DNA of 64,000 nucleotides. Source: JAITWN01 sp964388175. GTDB lineage: Bacteria > Pseudomonadota > Gammaproteobacteria > SZUA-140. Below are positions 6,847 to 15,162 of the stretch, one piece after another. Below the pieces are notes generated by a model. That model saw only the letters and a program-made list of their open reading frames with translations, was not told the origin of the DNA and did not search any database. Each line of letters begins with the position of its first letter. The stretch's first letter is position 1. Made by a program: the position numbers and the translations under genes. The DNA is taken from positions 6,999 through 70,998 of the forward strand of contig CAYLYS010000004.1 in assembly GCA_964388175.1 (NCBI GenBank). Reading direction: 5' to 3'.

Positions 6847-9599
6847 GGCAGGTTCACGCAGGCCTCGTTGCTGTTGTTCATCCAATCGACGCCGACGATG
6901 GCGTTGCCGGGCGGGCCGGCCGAACCGCAGTTGACGTCCAGCCACTCGCCGCTGCGGGCGAAGCTGCGGATCTTCAGCGCGGAACCGAGATAGTAAGGCC
7001 CCTGATAATAGCGCCCGGTGCCGGACGACGCGAAACCGCTGTAGCGCACCTGGGTACCCGGCGGCAGCTCGGCTTCCAGGCCGACGTCGTTGAGGTTGGC
7101 GAGGAAGGTCTTGTTCTTCCAGCCGTGCGGAATGGCGATGTGGCAATAGGTGCAGCGGAAATTCTGCACCACGAAGGCATGGCCCACATGCAGATTGACG
7201 CCGAGGAACTGCAGGCAGCCGCCACCTCCCACCGCGCGGCGGAATCCACTCAACACCACGTCCGGATTGGGCGACAGCACGCCACGCGCATAGTTCTTGG
7301 GATCATGGCAGCGGAAGCACAGGTGATTGGCCGAATCCTCCTCAGTAGGACGCAAAGTGTTTGTTCCAGTCTGATCGTTCCAGTTGCCCTTGAGCAGGAA
7401 ATTCTCGTCCGAACCGTGCGGTCCCCAGGGGAAACCATGCTCCCCACCCTCTGGCACCACGGTGTCACCCCGCGTACGTGAACCATGGCAGTCCGTGCAA
7501 TACATGGTCTGCGTACCGACCGCCGTATTGAAGGGCGGACGCCAGGCATTGCCGTCCGCGCCGCGCACCGCCGGCGTCCGTCCGGTCGGCTGCAGCGTGG
7601 GATGCCATGAGCGATGGTTGTTGGTGACGTAGTCGACCAGATTGCCCTGCGGATCGAGGCGCGAGAACGTCACCACGCCCTGGCCGCCGGAATCGGTCAC
7701 CGTCGCCGGCACCGGCGCCTGTGCGCCGATATAGGCGCCGGTCGGCGTTCCCGGCGTGACCTCGCCCTGATGATCGCGCGGCGACTGGAACTCCATGCCC
7801 TGGTTGGTGTAATTGAACAGGGAGTTGGTGCCCGCCGGCGTCAGCCCGGAGGTATATCCCAGCGGCGGCGGAATATCGTAGGCGTAATTCGAGTGGCACT
7901 TCATGCACAGCTGATACTCGCGCGTCAGATACGGCGCGCTGACATCGGTGCTGCCGCCGACACCGGGATCGCCACGCTTGACCTGGAAATCGACCGGAAT
8001 GCTGCCGAAGGCGGTATTGGCGTAGACCGGCTCGACGCCCCAGATGCCGCGCAGCACGCCCGAGGCGAGATTGCTCGGCGGAATGCCCGGCGTATGCTCG
8101 TGCGTCGGACCCGGATCGGGCACCGTCGGATCGGCGTTGAACAGACGGGTGCGCTGCACGCGATGCGGATTGTGGCAGTCGGTGCATTCGGCATGACGAT
8201 TGGCGAGACCGCCGAGGCCGAGCAGTTCGCGCGACTCGATGAAATCCTGGCCGCGCTGCATGCCCTGCGTCGCGTCGTCGCCGGTGCCGATGTTGTGTAC
8301 CTCACCCCCCGACAGTTGATCGGTGTTCGAGATCGGCATGTGCCGCGCCATGGTGGTGAAGTCAGTCTTGATGTCCGGAACTTCGAAGGCCGGATTGCTA
8401 TTCGGACTGTTCTGTCCCTGCAGCGTCTGCGCGGTCGGCGGCCCGACGGCAGGATCGCCATGGCAGGCATAGCACACGTTTTCGATCGAGGGGTTGCCGC
8501 CCTGGCGGGCGCCGGTGACCGGATCGAGAGGGCCGTCGGTGCCTTCGCGCAGGATGCGCCGCGAACCCTGTACCGTGTGCGGATCGTGGCAGTTCAGACA
8601 GGCCGCCTGCCACACGCGCGTGCCGCGCGGGAATTCGCGCAGATCGGCGGCCTCGTTCGTATAACGCTCATCCGCCACCGCCGGATTGGCGTGCGCCGAA
8701 CCGGCCCAGCCTTCCTTGTCGTGGCAGGCGAGGCAGATGATGTCGCGCTGCGCATCGAACTGTCCCTGCACCGGCGGCTGCTGCTGGAAGCGGTTCACGC
8801 GCAGGAACTTGATGTTCTCGCCCGGTACCTGCGAACGCAGATGGGGATCGTGGCAGGTGATGCACTCCACCTTGGGACCGACGCCGTCGGCATCGCGTTC
8901 GAGCGGCAGATACTGGCCGCGCGGCAGCGGCTGGCGCGCTTCTCCGTCGATACGGCGCACGCGCTCATCCAGCCATGGCACCGAATTGGGATCGAACAGC
9001 TCGCCGTCACGCGCCGCCTGGGCGCTGTCGTAGGTGAAGGAGATCGGATGGTCGTTGCTGAGATCGACGCCGAGATGACGGGTGAAGCCGGTCGTCACGC
9101 CGTGTCCCTGCGGTATCGTTCCCGGCGGTGAGCTGTCGCCGGCAGGGAAGGTGAACGGTACCGTGCGACCATCGCGGTTGGGCTGATCGCGATTGAGCAC
9201 GTTGACCGCGCCGAGGGCAATAGTGCCGTCGTGGCACGACAGACACAGCTTGGACCGGCCCGTGGGCTGGCCGAGGTCGGTGGCGTCGATGGAACTCGAT
9301 GAATACGGAATATAGGCCGTCTGCCGCAACTCGCGGTTCCACAGCGGCGCGTTCTGCGCGGGCGTCGCGCCGTGCGGCGTGTGGCAGAACACGCAGATCT
9401 GCGACTCTTCCGTGGCGAAGGCGCGGCGTTCGGTGCCGTCGGGGAGCGTGATACCAGCGGGCGGAACCGTGGCGGAGAAATTGTGCCGGGTGTTGGCGAT
9501 GTCGGAGATCGGGGCCGCCGCCGACGCCCACATCGTCCACAGCGCGGCACCGATACAGATGGCGGCGCCGGCGACAAAGGTAGACCAGCGACGCATCAC
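6843..9599 (-). CDS. Undecahaem (11 CXXCH) exported c-type cytochrome
   Basis: A 918-aa protein with an N-terminal signal peptide (about 1-29) and eleven CXXCH motifs whose first cysteines are at residues 69, 119, 246, 289, 334, 376, 472, 565, 701, 761 and 816. Residues 30-293 are colinear with the tetrahaem cytochrome encoded at 18054-18893: RHN near the N terminus, CVFCHTPHGA, PLWNR, CLSCHDGT, NDHPIS, CHDPH. The remaining seven haems form an extension with long glycine/proline-rich loops. The C terminus has no haem and holds a late Cys pair (891, 914). The start is GTG at 9599 (4-bp overlap with the preceding gene) or the ATG at 9596. It is expected to be periplasmic, cell-surface or extracellular, and to carry electrons; the partner is unknown. 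Confidence 0.93.
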   Translation of the reverse strand: MMRRWSTFVAGAAICIGAALWTMWASAAAPISDIANTRHNFSATVPPAGITLPDGTERRAFATEESQICVFCHTPHGATPAQNAPLWNRELRQTAYIPYSSSSIDATDLGQPTGRSKLCLSCHDGTIALGAVNVLNRDQPNRDGRTVPFTFPAGDSSPPGTIPQGHGVTTGFTRHLGVDLSNDHPISFTYDSAQAARDGELFDPNSVPWLDERVRRIDGEARQPLPRGQYLPLERDADGVGPKVECITCHDPHLRSQVPGENIKFLRVNRFQQQPPVQGQFDAQRDIICLACHDKEGWAGSAHANPAVADERYTNEAADLREFPRGTRVWQAACLNCHDPHTVQGSRRILREGTDGPLDPVTGARQGGNPSIENVCYACHGDPAVGPPTAQTLQGQNSPNSNPAFEVPDIKTDFTTMARHMPISNTDQLSGGEVHNIGTGDDATQGMQRGQDFIESRELLGLGGLANRHAECTDCHNPHRVQRTRLFNADPTVPDPGPTHEHTPGIPPSNLASGVLRGIWGVEPVYANTAFGSIPVDFQVKRGDPGVGGSTDVSAPYLTREYQLCMKCHSNYAYDIPPPLGYTSGLTPAGTNSLFNYTNQGMEFQSPRDHQGEVTPGTPTGAYIGAQAPVPATVTDSGGQGVVTFSRLDPQGNLVDYVTNNHRSWHPTLQPTGRTPAVRGADGNAWRPPFNTAVGTQTMYCTDCHGSRTRGDTVVPEGGEHGFPWGPHGSDENFLLKGNWNDQTGTNTLRPTEEDSANHLCFRCHDPKNYARGVLSPNPDVVLSGFRRAVGGGGCLQFLGVNLHVGHAFVVQNFRCTYCHIAIPHGWKNKTFLANLNDVGLEAELPPGTQVRYSGFASSGTGRYYQGPYYLGSALKIRSFARSGEWLDVNCGSAGPPGNAIVGVDWMNNSNEACVNLP

Positions 9600-10660
9600 G
9601 CCTCACCCAGGAGTTGGAATATCATGATACGACCGTTGAAAGCATCAGCGACGTAGATCCGGTCACGGTGATCCGTCCAGACCCCGGCGGGCAGATAGAA
9701 CTCTCCGATGCCACTGCCGGAACCTCCGATGGCCAGCAGCAGCTCCCCTCCATCGTTGAATACTAACAGATGGTCATAATAGGATTCCACCACATAGACA
9801 TTGCCGTGAGAATCCACCGCAACGCCTTTGGGCCGCGGCATATCGCCGACGAAAAGGCCACGCCGGCCGAATTCGCGCACGAATTTTCCGTCGGCATCGA
9901 AAATCTGCACTCTCGCATTCAGTGTATCGGTGACGATGAGGCGATCGTCGACGTAGGTGAGATACGTCGGCGCATTGAATTCACCCGCGCCTTCGCCGTG
10001 CGCACCGATGCGTCCGAGCAGCTCGCCGGCATCGCTGAAAATCTTGACGTCGTGCGCCTGTGCATCGGCGACGAAGATCCGTCCGCGCGCCGCGTCGCGC
10101 ACCACGCCGACCGGACGCTCCACTTGGCCGAGACCGATGCTGCCGCGCGGTTCGCCATCAGCACCGAGGCGCACGATCACCTTCAGATCCGCATCGGCGA
10201 CCAGGATCTCGCCGTTGGCGCCGGGCGCGATGCCGACCGGCGTCATGAAACGCACCATCGGCCCGGCCGCCTGCCACAGCAACAGCTTGCCCTGTGCTTC
10301 GTCGAAAACGAAAATCGCCCCCCGGCTGACGTCGGTGACGAAGATGCGTCCGTCCTCGCCGACGAAACCGTTCTGCGGCCGCTGCAGGATCATCGGCGTA
10401 TGCTTGGAACTGCCCAGCCCGACGACCCAGCTCAGCAAACGGCTGCCGATACTGCTCACCTTGGACGAAGAAAAATTCTCCTCACCGGTGAGCTGACCGA
10501 CCAGCGCATAGCGGGCCGTATCCGGCGCCTGGGGCCAGCGGAAACGCTCGTCTCCGGCGTATTCATACTGCAGCGTGGCGGGTCCGCTGGCGCATCCGGC
10601 CATGAACAGACACAGGAACAGAACGAACGGCAGTCCCGCGCGTGCCTGACGCACGCTCAT
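9596..10660 (-). CDS. NHL-repeat beta-propeller lipoprotein (1)
   Basis: A 354-aa lipoprotein with lipobox LFMAGC near residue 25 followed by six or so NHL-type repeats, recognisable by recurrent 'P.GVAVD..GNVYVVES....LLVF' and 'RIFVTD...GAIFVFD' strands. Such six-bladed propellers bind proteins or peptides. The ATG at 10660 overlaps the stop of the second propeller gene (ATGA), and the stop overlaps the GTG start of the 11-haem cytochrome. The order propeller-propeller-cytochrome with coupled translation implies that the propellers act on or hold the cytochrome at the membrane. No catalytic motif is visible. Confidence 0.85.
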   Translation of the reverse strand: MSVRQARAGLPFVLFLCLFMAGCASGPATLQYEYAGDERFRWPQAPDTARYALVGQLTGEENFSSSKVSSIGSRLLSWVVGLGSSKHTPMILQRPQNGFVGEDGRIFVTDVSRGAIFVFDEAQGKLLLWQAAGPMVRFMTPVGIAPGANGEILVADADLKVIVRLGADGEPRGSIGLGQVERPVGVVRDAARGRIFVADAQAHDVKIFSDAGELLGRIGAHGEGAGEFNAPTYLTYVDDRLIVTDTLNARVQIFDADGKFVREFGRRGLFVGDMPRPKGVAVDSHGNVYVVESYYDHLLVFNDGGELLLAIGGSGSGIGEFYLPAGVWTDHRDRIYVADAFNGRIMIFQLLGEA

Positions 10661-11700
10661 CGCACCGCCGGCTCCGCGTCGACAGGCGCCGCCCCCGGCC
10701 AGGACGCCAGTGTCAGAATCTGAATGCGGCGGTTCAGGCTGTCGGCGACATAGAGGAATCCTTCGTCCAGCCACAGGTCGGTGATGCGGCGGAAGCGGCC
10801 CGGCGCCGAACCGTGCCCACCGATGACGCCGATCAATTGGCTGCCCTGATAGACCTTGATGTCGTCGCTGAGATAATCCGCGACGAAGGCGCGCTGCTGA
10901 TGATCGACGACGATCGCCGTGGGGAAGGTAACGGTATCCTGTTGGAACGATTCCCGGTACGCGCCATCCGGGCCCATGACCTGGACCCGCGCCGGACCAT
11001 AGCGGGTGGCGATGTAATAGCCTGCCGGCCCTTGCGCCAGCGCGGTGATGCCGAGAAAACGTCCCGCCCCCGCGCCACGCACGCCGATCGCACCCGACAG
11101 CAGTCCGGCAGGGTTGTACACCAGCACGTCATCGTTGAAACCATCGGCGATGAATACATAACCGGTATCGTCGTTGACCACCACGTTCATCGGACGACCG
11201 ATGTTGATGCGGTCCTCGATGGTTCTGAGCAGGCGGCCATCGGCATCGAAATGCAAAACCCGGGCGCCGTCGGTATCGGCGAGGTAGAACGACAGATCGC
11301 GGTTGAGATGGATATCGGCGGCGTTGCCATGCAGAACGCCCTTGAGATCGAGGACCATGCTCAGGCGGTCGAGGCGCCTGTCATATCTGAACAACTGCTG
11401 GTGACCGGCATCGACGATGTAGACCAGATGGCCTTTCGCCGCCACCGCCACGGGTTGCAGCAGCTGCGTGGAGATCGGCCCCGTCAGCATCTGCCATTCT
11501 CCGCTGCCGCTGGGCGCGCTGTCGAGCACCTGCCAAAGCTCGCCCGGCCCGGTCTGCGCCATGGTTTGCGGCGCCGGAGGCGCCGACGGCGGGGCGAAAC
11601 GGGCAACATCCTCGCGCGTCAAGGCACAGGCCTGCAGCAGCAGGGCGAGCGCGGCGAAGATCAGCGCAGCAGGGTAACGTCTTGGGGTACGGAATGACAT
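10657..11700 (-). CDS. NHL-repeat beta-propeller lipoprotein (2)
   Basis: A 347-aa lipoprotein (lipobox LLLQAC about residue 25) with a beta-propeller of NHL type, for example 'YIVDAGHQQLFRYD', 'FIADGFNDDVLVYN', 'FLYVADSLNRRIQIL'. It resembles the neighbouring propeller in blade pattern but is clearly divergent, so the pair looks like an old duplication. I chose the ATG at 11700 over a TTG at 11709. It overlaps the end of the upstream triheme cytochrome gene by 40 bp, in a different frame, and is itself overlapped by ATGA with propeller 1. Confidence 0.83.
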   Translation of the reverse strand: MSFRTPRRYPAALIFAALALLLQACALTREDVARFAPPSAPPAPQTMAQTGPGELWQVLDSAPSGSGEWQMLTGPISTQLLQPVAVAAKGHLVYIVDAGHQQLFRYDRRLDRLSMVLDLKGVLHGNAADIHLNRDLSFYLADTDGARVLHFDADGRLLRTIEDRINIGRPMNVVVNDDTGYVFIADGFNDDVLVYNPAGLLSGAIGVRGAGAGRFLGITALAQGPAGYYIATRYGPARVQVMGPDGAYRESFQQDTVTFPTAIVVDHQQRAFVADYLSDDIKVYQGSQLIGVIGGHGSAPGRFRRITDLWLDEGFLYVADSLNRRIQILTLASWPGAAPVDAEPAVR

Positions 11701-12272
11701 CTGCCGCAATTCAGCGTGGGAGAGAATGCGACCTTACCATGACAAACGCCACAGAAGTCGCCCTGGATGATCGCCGACATGGAAACCGGATTGGCGCCGG
11801 CTTGCGGAATGAAGATCGCAGGATGGCAATTGGCGCATGTCAGCCACTCCGTATGCTGCAGATGGGGAAACCGCACCCACGGCATGGACTGCGTATTCCT
11901 GAAAATGATATCGAAATCGACCGGGAACATGTCCATGCTGCCGTCGAGCGAGGTGCGCGGCTCGATCAGCCTGCGCTCCAATGTCTTCACCCAGTCGATC
12001 TGCCCGGAACCATCGCGCGGGAAACCGGCCATGGCCTCATACGGCTGCTGCAGAACGGCAACCGCTTCGCCGCTGGGATCATGGATGCCGTCCTCCGCGA
12101 CCGGAGCGATATCGCCGCGCATCTGGAAATGGGCGCCGCGCGACCACAATGGCGCATCCTGCTCCTGTTGCGGGAATACGCTGCCCGCGGCACCCGCTGC
12201 CGCACTGACCGTCAAGGCCGCACATAGCGCCAGCAGACGCCACGCGCTCAGCGGATGCCCTCTTTTCATCAT
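11661..12272 (-). CDS. Triheme c7-type cytochrome (A)
   Basis: A 203-aa exported protein with signal peptide (about 1-29) and three CXXCH motifs starting at residues 146, 174 and 189, all in the C-terminal third. Histidines H137 and H140 (FPHLQH) are candidates for distal ligands. The spacing resembles small c7/c3-type domains. The N-terminal 110 residues (DGIHDPSGEA, IDWVKTLERRLIEPR) have a close counterpart in triheme cytochrome B of this locus. ATGA overlap with the upstream blue-copper lipoprotein gene. Likely a periplasmic electron carrier. Confidence 0.92.
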   Translation of the reverse strand: MMKRGHPLSAWRLLALCAALTVSAAAGAAGSVFPQQEQDAPLWSRGAHFQMRGDIAPVAEDGIHDPSGEAVAVLQQPYEAMAGFPRDGSGQIDWVKTLERRLIEPRTSLDGSMDMFPVDFDIIFRNTQSMPWVRFPHLQHTEWLTCANCHPAIFIPQAGANPVSMSAIIQGDFCGVCHGKVAFSPTLNCGRCHSVPQDVTLLR

Positions 12273-13855
12273 CTCACGCCCATCGCCTGCAAAGCGCGCT
12301 GAATATTGCTGGTGGCGCCCTGCAGCATGAGTATGGCTTCCTGGTAATTACCGCGCGCGGCCTCGGGTTCGGACAAGGCCTTGACCTCTCTCGCCCGGTC
12401 GATGAACGGCATGATCAGCTTTCTGGTCTGCTCATTGGGTTCGCGCTGCTGAATGGCGAGCGGCACCAATCCTTCATAACCGAGGTAGCGCGACAGCTCG
12501 TATTCATATTCATCGCGTGGCGTCTGAAACACCAGTTCATGCACGATGGTCTGTTCGGCCAGCATCTCGGTCAGCGCCGTAGTCAGCGTATTCTGGGCGC
12601 CGCCCAGCATGCTGATCGCCTCGTTGTACTTGCCGTCATCGGCAAGCGACCTGGCGTTGCTCATGACGCTCTCGATCTGCTTCAGATCGACGGCGCGGAC
12701 GTTGCTTCGCCCCTTGTTCTTGACCATCTGCTCGTAGTTGCGGCGGTACGAGGCCTCGAACCCCTGCACACCCTCATACATCTCCAGGAAACGGGCGCGC
12801 TCGGCCTCGCCGCGCGATTCCTGAGGCACCAGCAGGGAAGACTCGCTCATCAGCCGCATGGCATCTTCGACCAGAGGCAGCGCATTCTGCTGTTCGCCGG
12901 CGGACAGCGCGCCGCGGGCTTGCTCGAAACGCTGCTGCGCATCGCGGTAGAGAGCGAGCGCGGTCTCGTTGCCGCTGTCGCGGATGCGCGCGGCAGCCGG
13001 CGACTGATTGATGAACATGTCGGCGAACTGAATCTTCTGCTGGATCTGCTGCGCCGATACGTTGCGCTGCTGCGCGCTCTGTGCACCCGCATCCGCGGTT
13101 CCCGGCATCTTGCCGCCGCGAGCGGCCTGCAGCTCGGCGATGGACAGATTCTCCTGCCCCTCATTGACGATGTAGATCGGGCCACCCATGTTCCGGTGGT
13201 TTCGGCACTGGTAATAGAGCAGATCCGGCGCCTGCGCACTCGGCGTGAACGTCACCACACCTTCATAGATGAACTGGCCGCTGACGCCATCGACATAGGT
13301 CGCGGCACCCCAGCCGACCTCGCTGCCGGAAAGGTAGAAATCGTGCTGTATGCCGGCATTGACGCTGAAACGATAGGTCTTGCCTCTCACCATCACCAGC
13401 GGCTTGCCCTGCACGCCATTGACTACGAATCCCATGCGATGGCCGACGCCATAGTAGGGATGCGAAGTATCCTTGGTCTCGGTGACGACATTGAACAGGA
13501 AAGGCGAGCTCGGCGGCGCCTCGCGCGCCGGCACCGCGGCAGGGACAGGAACGGATGAAGGCGCCGACGCCGACTCGGCTGGAACCGGAGCTGGTGCCGC
13601 TTCCACCGTCGCCGCGGAGGGTTCGGGTTGCAGCGGCACGACCTCGGCGACAGGCGTCTCCTCGGCGGGCGCTGGCTGGAGAAGCGCCGACGATGGGATG
13701 ACCACTGTCACCTCCTGGGGCGAAGCAGCAACGGCAGACGGCGCCGACGCTGCGGTCGGAGCGGAAGCAGGCGCATCGCTTCCGGTCGTGGCGCAGGCGG
13801 ACAGCGTCAGCGCGATGATTGCCGGGAACAGCAGGCTAGGGAAACGGGATCGCAT
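12269..13855 (-). CDS. Lipoprotein with amicyanin-like type 1 copper (cupredoxin) domain and helical C-terminal region
   Basis: A 528-aa lipoprotein. The lipobox is LTLSAC, lipidated Cys21. Residues 26-118 are an Ala/Pro/Ser-rich linker. Residues 119-232 look like a cupredoxin: His171 (GIQHDFYL) and C217-R-N-H220-R-N-M223 reproduce the His...Cys-X2-His-X2-Met ligand set of type 1 copper sites with the amicyanin spacing. Residues 250-528 are predominantly helical, without cysteine or histidine clusters, and contain tandem motifs on a repeated 'LA..GKYNEAISMLGGAQ' / 'ARGNYQEAILMLQGAT' theme. The ATG at 13855 is preceded by GAGGGAGGA; the frame upstream lacks support. It would add a copper electron carrier to the haem chain. 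A hairpin separates it from the upstream cytochrome gene. Confidence 0.8.
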   Translation of the reverse strand: MRSRFPSLLFPAIIALTLSACATTGSDAPASAPTAASAPSAVAASPQEVTVVIPSSALLQPAPAEETPVAEVVPLQPEPSAATVEAAPAPVPAESASAPSSVPVPAAVPAREAPPSSPFLFNVVTETKDTSHPYYGVGHRMGFVVNGVQGKPLVMVRGKTYRFSVNAGIQHDFYLSGSEVGWGAATYVDGVSGQFIYEGVVTFTPSAQAPDLLYYQCRNHRNMGGPIYIVNEGQENLSIAELQAARGGKMPGTADAGAQSAQQRNVSAQQIQQKIQFADMFINQSPAAARIRDSGNETALALYRDAQQRFEQARGALSAGEQQNALPLVEDAMRLMSESSLLVPQESRGEAERARFLEMYEGVQGFEASYRRNYEQMVKNKGRSNVRAVDLKQIESVMSNARSLADDGKYNEAISMLGGAQNTLTTALTEMLAEQTIVHELVFQTPRDEYEYELSRYLGYEGLVPLAIQQREPNEQTRKLIMPFIDRAREVKALSEPEAARGNYQEAILMLQGATSNIQRALQAMGVR

Positions 13856-13920
13856 TCCTCCCTCATATACTCTGGCATACATTCGGGCACACACTCAGAC
13901 AGACATCCGGCGGAGACAGA

Positions 13921-13945
13921 AGGCCCGCCCTGAACGGGCGGGCCT
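13921..13945 (-). terminator. GC-rich hairpin between triheme cytochrome B and the cupredoxin gene
   Basis: A perfect 10-bp stem (AGGCCCGCCC with GGGCGGGCCT) and 5-nt loop. Read on the minus strand it is followed by TCTGTCTC, a weak T-rich tract. It sits 17 bp after the stop of the triheme B gene and about 66 bp before the next ATG, so it may be an attenuating terminator that sets different levels for the upstream cytochromes and the downstream lipoproteins. Confidence 0.6.
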
Positions 13946-13961
13946 GACTACCAAAACAATT

Positions 13962-14612
13962 TTATCTCCAAGGATTCTTGACGGTCGCCTCGCTCAACGG
14001 TGGCTTCCAGTCCGCGGGCTTGGGCTTGGAATGACACTTCCCGCAGGTCGTCGTGGTCACCGGGAAGGACACCTTGCCATGGCACACGCCGCATTTCTCA
14101 CCCAGCAGAATAGCAGACATGTTGATCTGATTGGATCCCGCCTGCGGCACGAAGATCGCCGGATGGCAGTTCGAGCAGAACAGCCATTCCGTATGCTGCC
14201 GATGCGGGAACACCACATCCGGCATCGATGCCTTCACCGGTCTGACGATATCGAGATCCATGACGAAGGGCTCTTCCGATGAATCGATGCGATCCCAGCG
14301 CGGGCGCAGCAGACCTTGATCCAGCGCCTGCACCCAGTCGATACGGTTGCCGAACACGGTACGCGGCAATCCCTGATAGGCTTCTTCCGGCGGCTGCAGC
14401 GAGAAGGTCGCCTCGTTGCTGGTGTCGTGGATACCGTCTTCCCACGGCGGCGGATTGGCGCTGTCACGCTTCTTCAGGTTGACGTTGAACTCATTGGCGG
14501 AAGAAACGCGCGATTCCTGCGCCGATACCGACTGTATCTGCCAAGGCAGCGCAAAAACCACCAGTGCAGCGGACAGACCGAGTGCGATCGAGACTTTCTT
14601 GATGATATTCAT
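13962..14612 (-). CDS. Triheme c7-type cytochrome (B)
   Basis: A 216-aa exported protein (signal peptide about 1-31, SVSA-Q) with CXXCH motifs starting at residues 146, 174 and 190. It is a paralogue of triheme cytochrome A over its full length: DGIHD(P/T)S(G/N)EA, IDWVQALDQGLL.PR, FPHRQHTEWLFCSNCHPAIF, CGVCHGKV. H137 and H140 are likely axial ligands. It lies 23 bp downstream of triheme C and is followed by the hairpin at 13921-13945. Probable periplasmic electron shuttle. Confidence 0.92.
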   Translation of the reverse strand: MNIIKKVSIALGLSAALVVFALPWQIQSVSAQESRVSSANEFNVNLKKRDSANPPPWEDGIHDTSNEATFSLQPPEEAYQGLPRTVFGNRIDWVQALDQGLLRPRWDRIDSSEEPFVMDLDIVRPVKASMPDVVFPHRQHTEWLFCSNCHPAIFVPQAGSNQINMSAILLGEKCGVCHGKVSFPVTTTTCGKCHSKPKPADWKPPLSEATVKNPWR

Positions 14613-14635
14613 GGCTCACTCTCTCCCGTCCGTCA

Positions 14636-15085
14636 TTATTGCTGCGACTGTGCGCCGGCTGCGGGGTCCAGCGGCTTGAATGCCGGGGCCACGAGACGCT
14701 GCACGGTGCTGCCGTGGAAGTGAGTGGGAGTGCCGGGAATACCGGAATGGCACATGGCACAGTTTTCGACCGACCAGGCCACCTCGCCGTTGTGGCAGGC
14801 GCCGCAGAACTGGCCGTCCACGATCTTGGCCATCGTGATCTGATTACCGCCCGCCTTGAACTGGAAGCCCAGGTCGGCGTGGCAAACCTTGCAGCGGAAA
14901 CGCACGCGATGGAACCAGTGCGGGAACACCACTGGACGCATGGCCGCGGCATCGGAATAGTTATTGATGACGACGTCGCCGTATTCCGCCTGTGCTGGCT
15001 GCGGCGCCGCCCATATCCACAAACCGATCAGGAGCCCCGCAAACAGCGAGATGCGCGCAGGCATCCGAGAGATCATCGATGGCAT
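14636..15085 (-). CDS. Triheme c7-type cytochrome (C), short form
   Basis: A 149-aa exported protein with a signal peptide (about 1-33, AQA-E) and CXXCH motifs starting at residues 65, 94 and 109. It keeps the core pattern of triheme A and B (FPHWFHR ... CxxCH ... GGNQITMAKI..G..CGACHNG) but lacks their 80-residue N-terminal extension. A strong Shine-Dalgarno, AGGAGGGG, precedes the ATG by 6 nt, suggesting high expression. The 77-bp spacer to the upstream barrel gene has an A/T-rich stretch that could hold a promoter. Confidence 0.92.
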   Translation of the reverse strand: MPSMISRMPARISLFAGLLIGLWIWAAPQPAQAEYGDVVINNYSDAAAMRPVVFPHWFHRVRFRCKVCHADLGFQFKAGGNQITMAKIVDGQFCGACHNGEVAWSVENCAMCHSGIPGTPTHFHGSTVQRLVAPAFKPLDPAAGAQSQQ

Positions 15086-15162
15086 AACAAACCCCTCCTA
15101 CTTGCTTTCCAACCTTTATTTTTTATGCAGACACAGGCCTGGCCGGGCGAGCGAATCCGGGC

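Noticed and set aside
7614..9131. 505-aa plus-strand frame inside the 11-haem cytochrome gene
   Set aside because: Antisense shadow; the minus-strand frame has eleven CXXCH motifs and a signal peptide, the plus-strand one has no domain.
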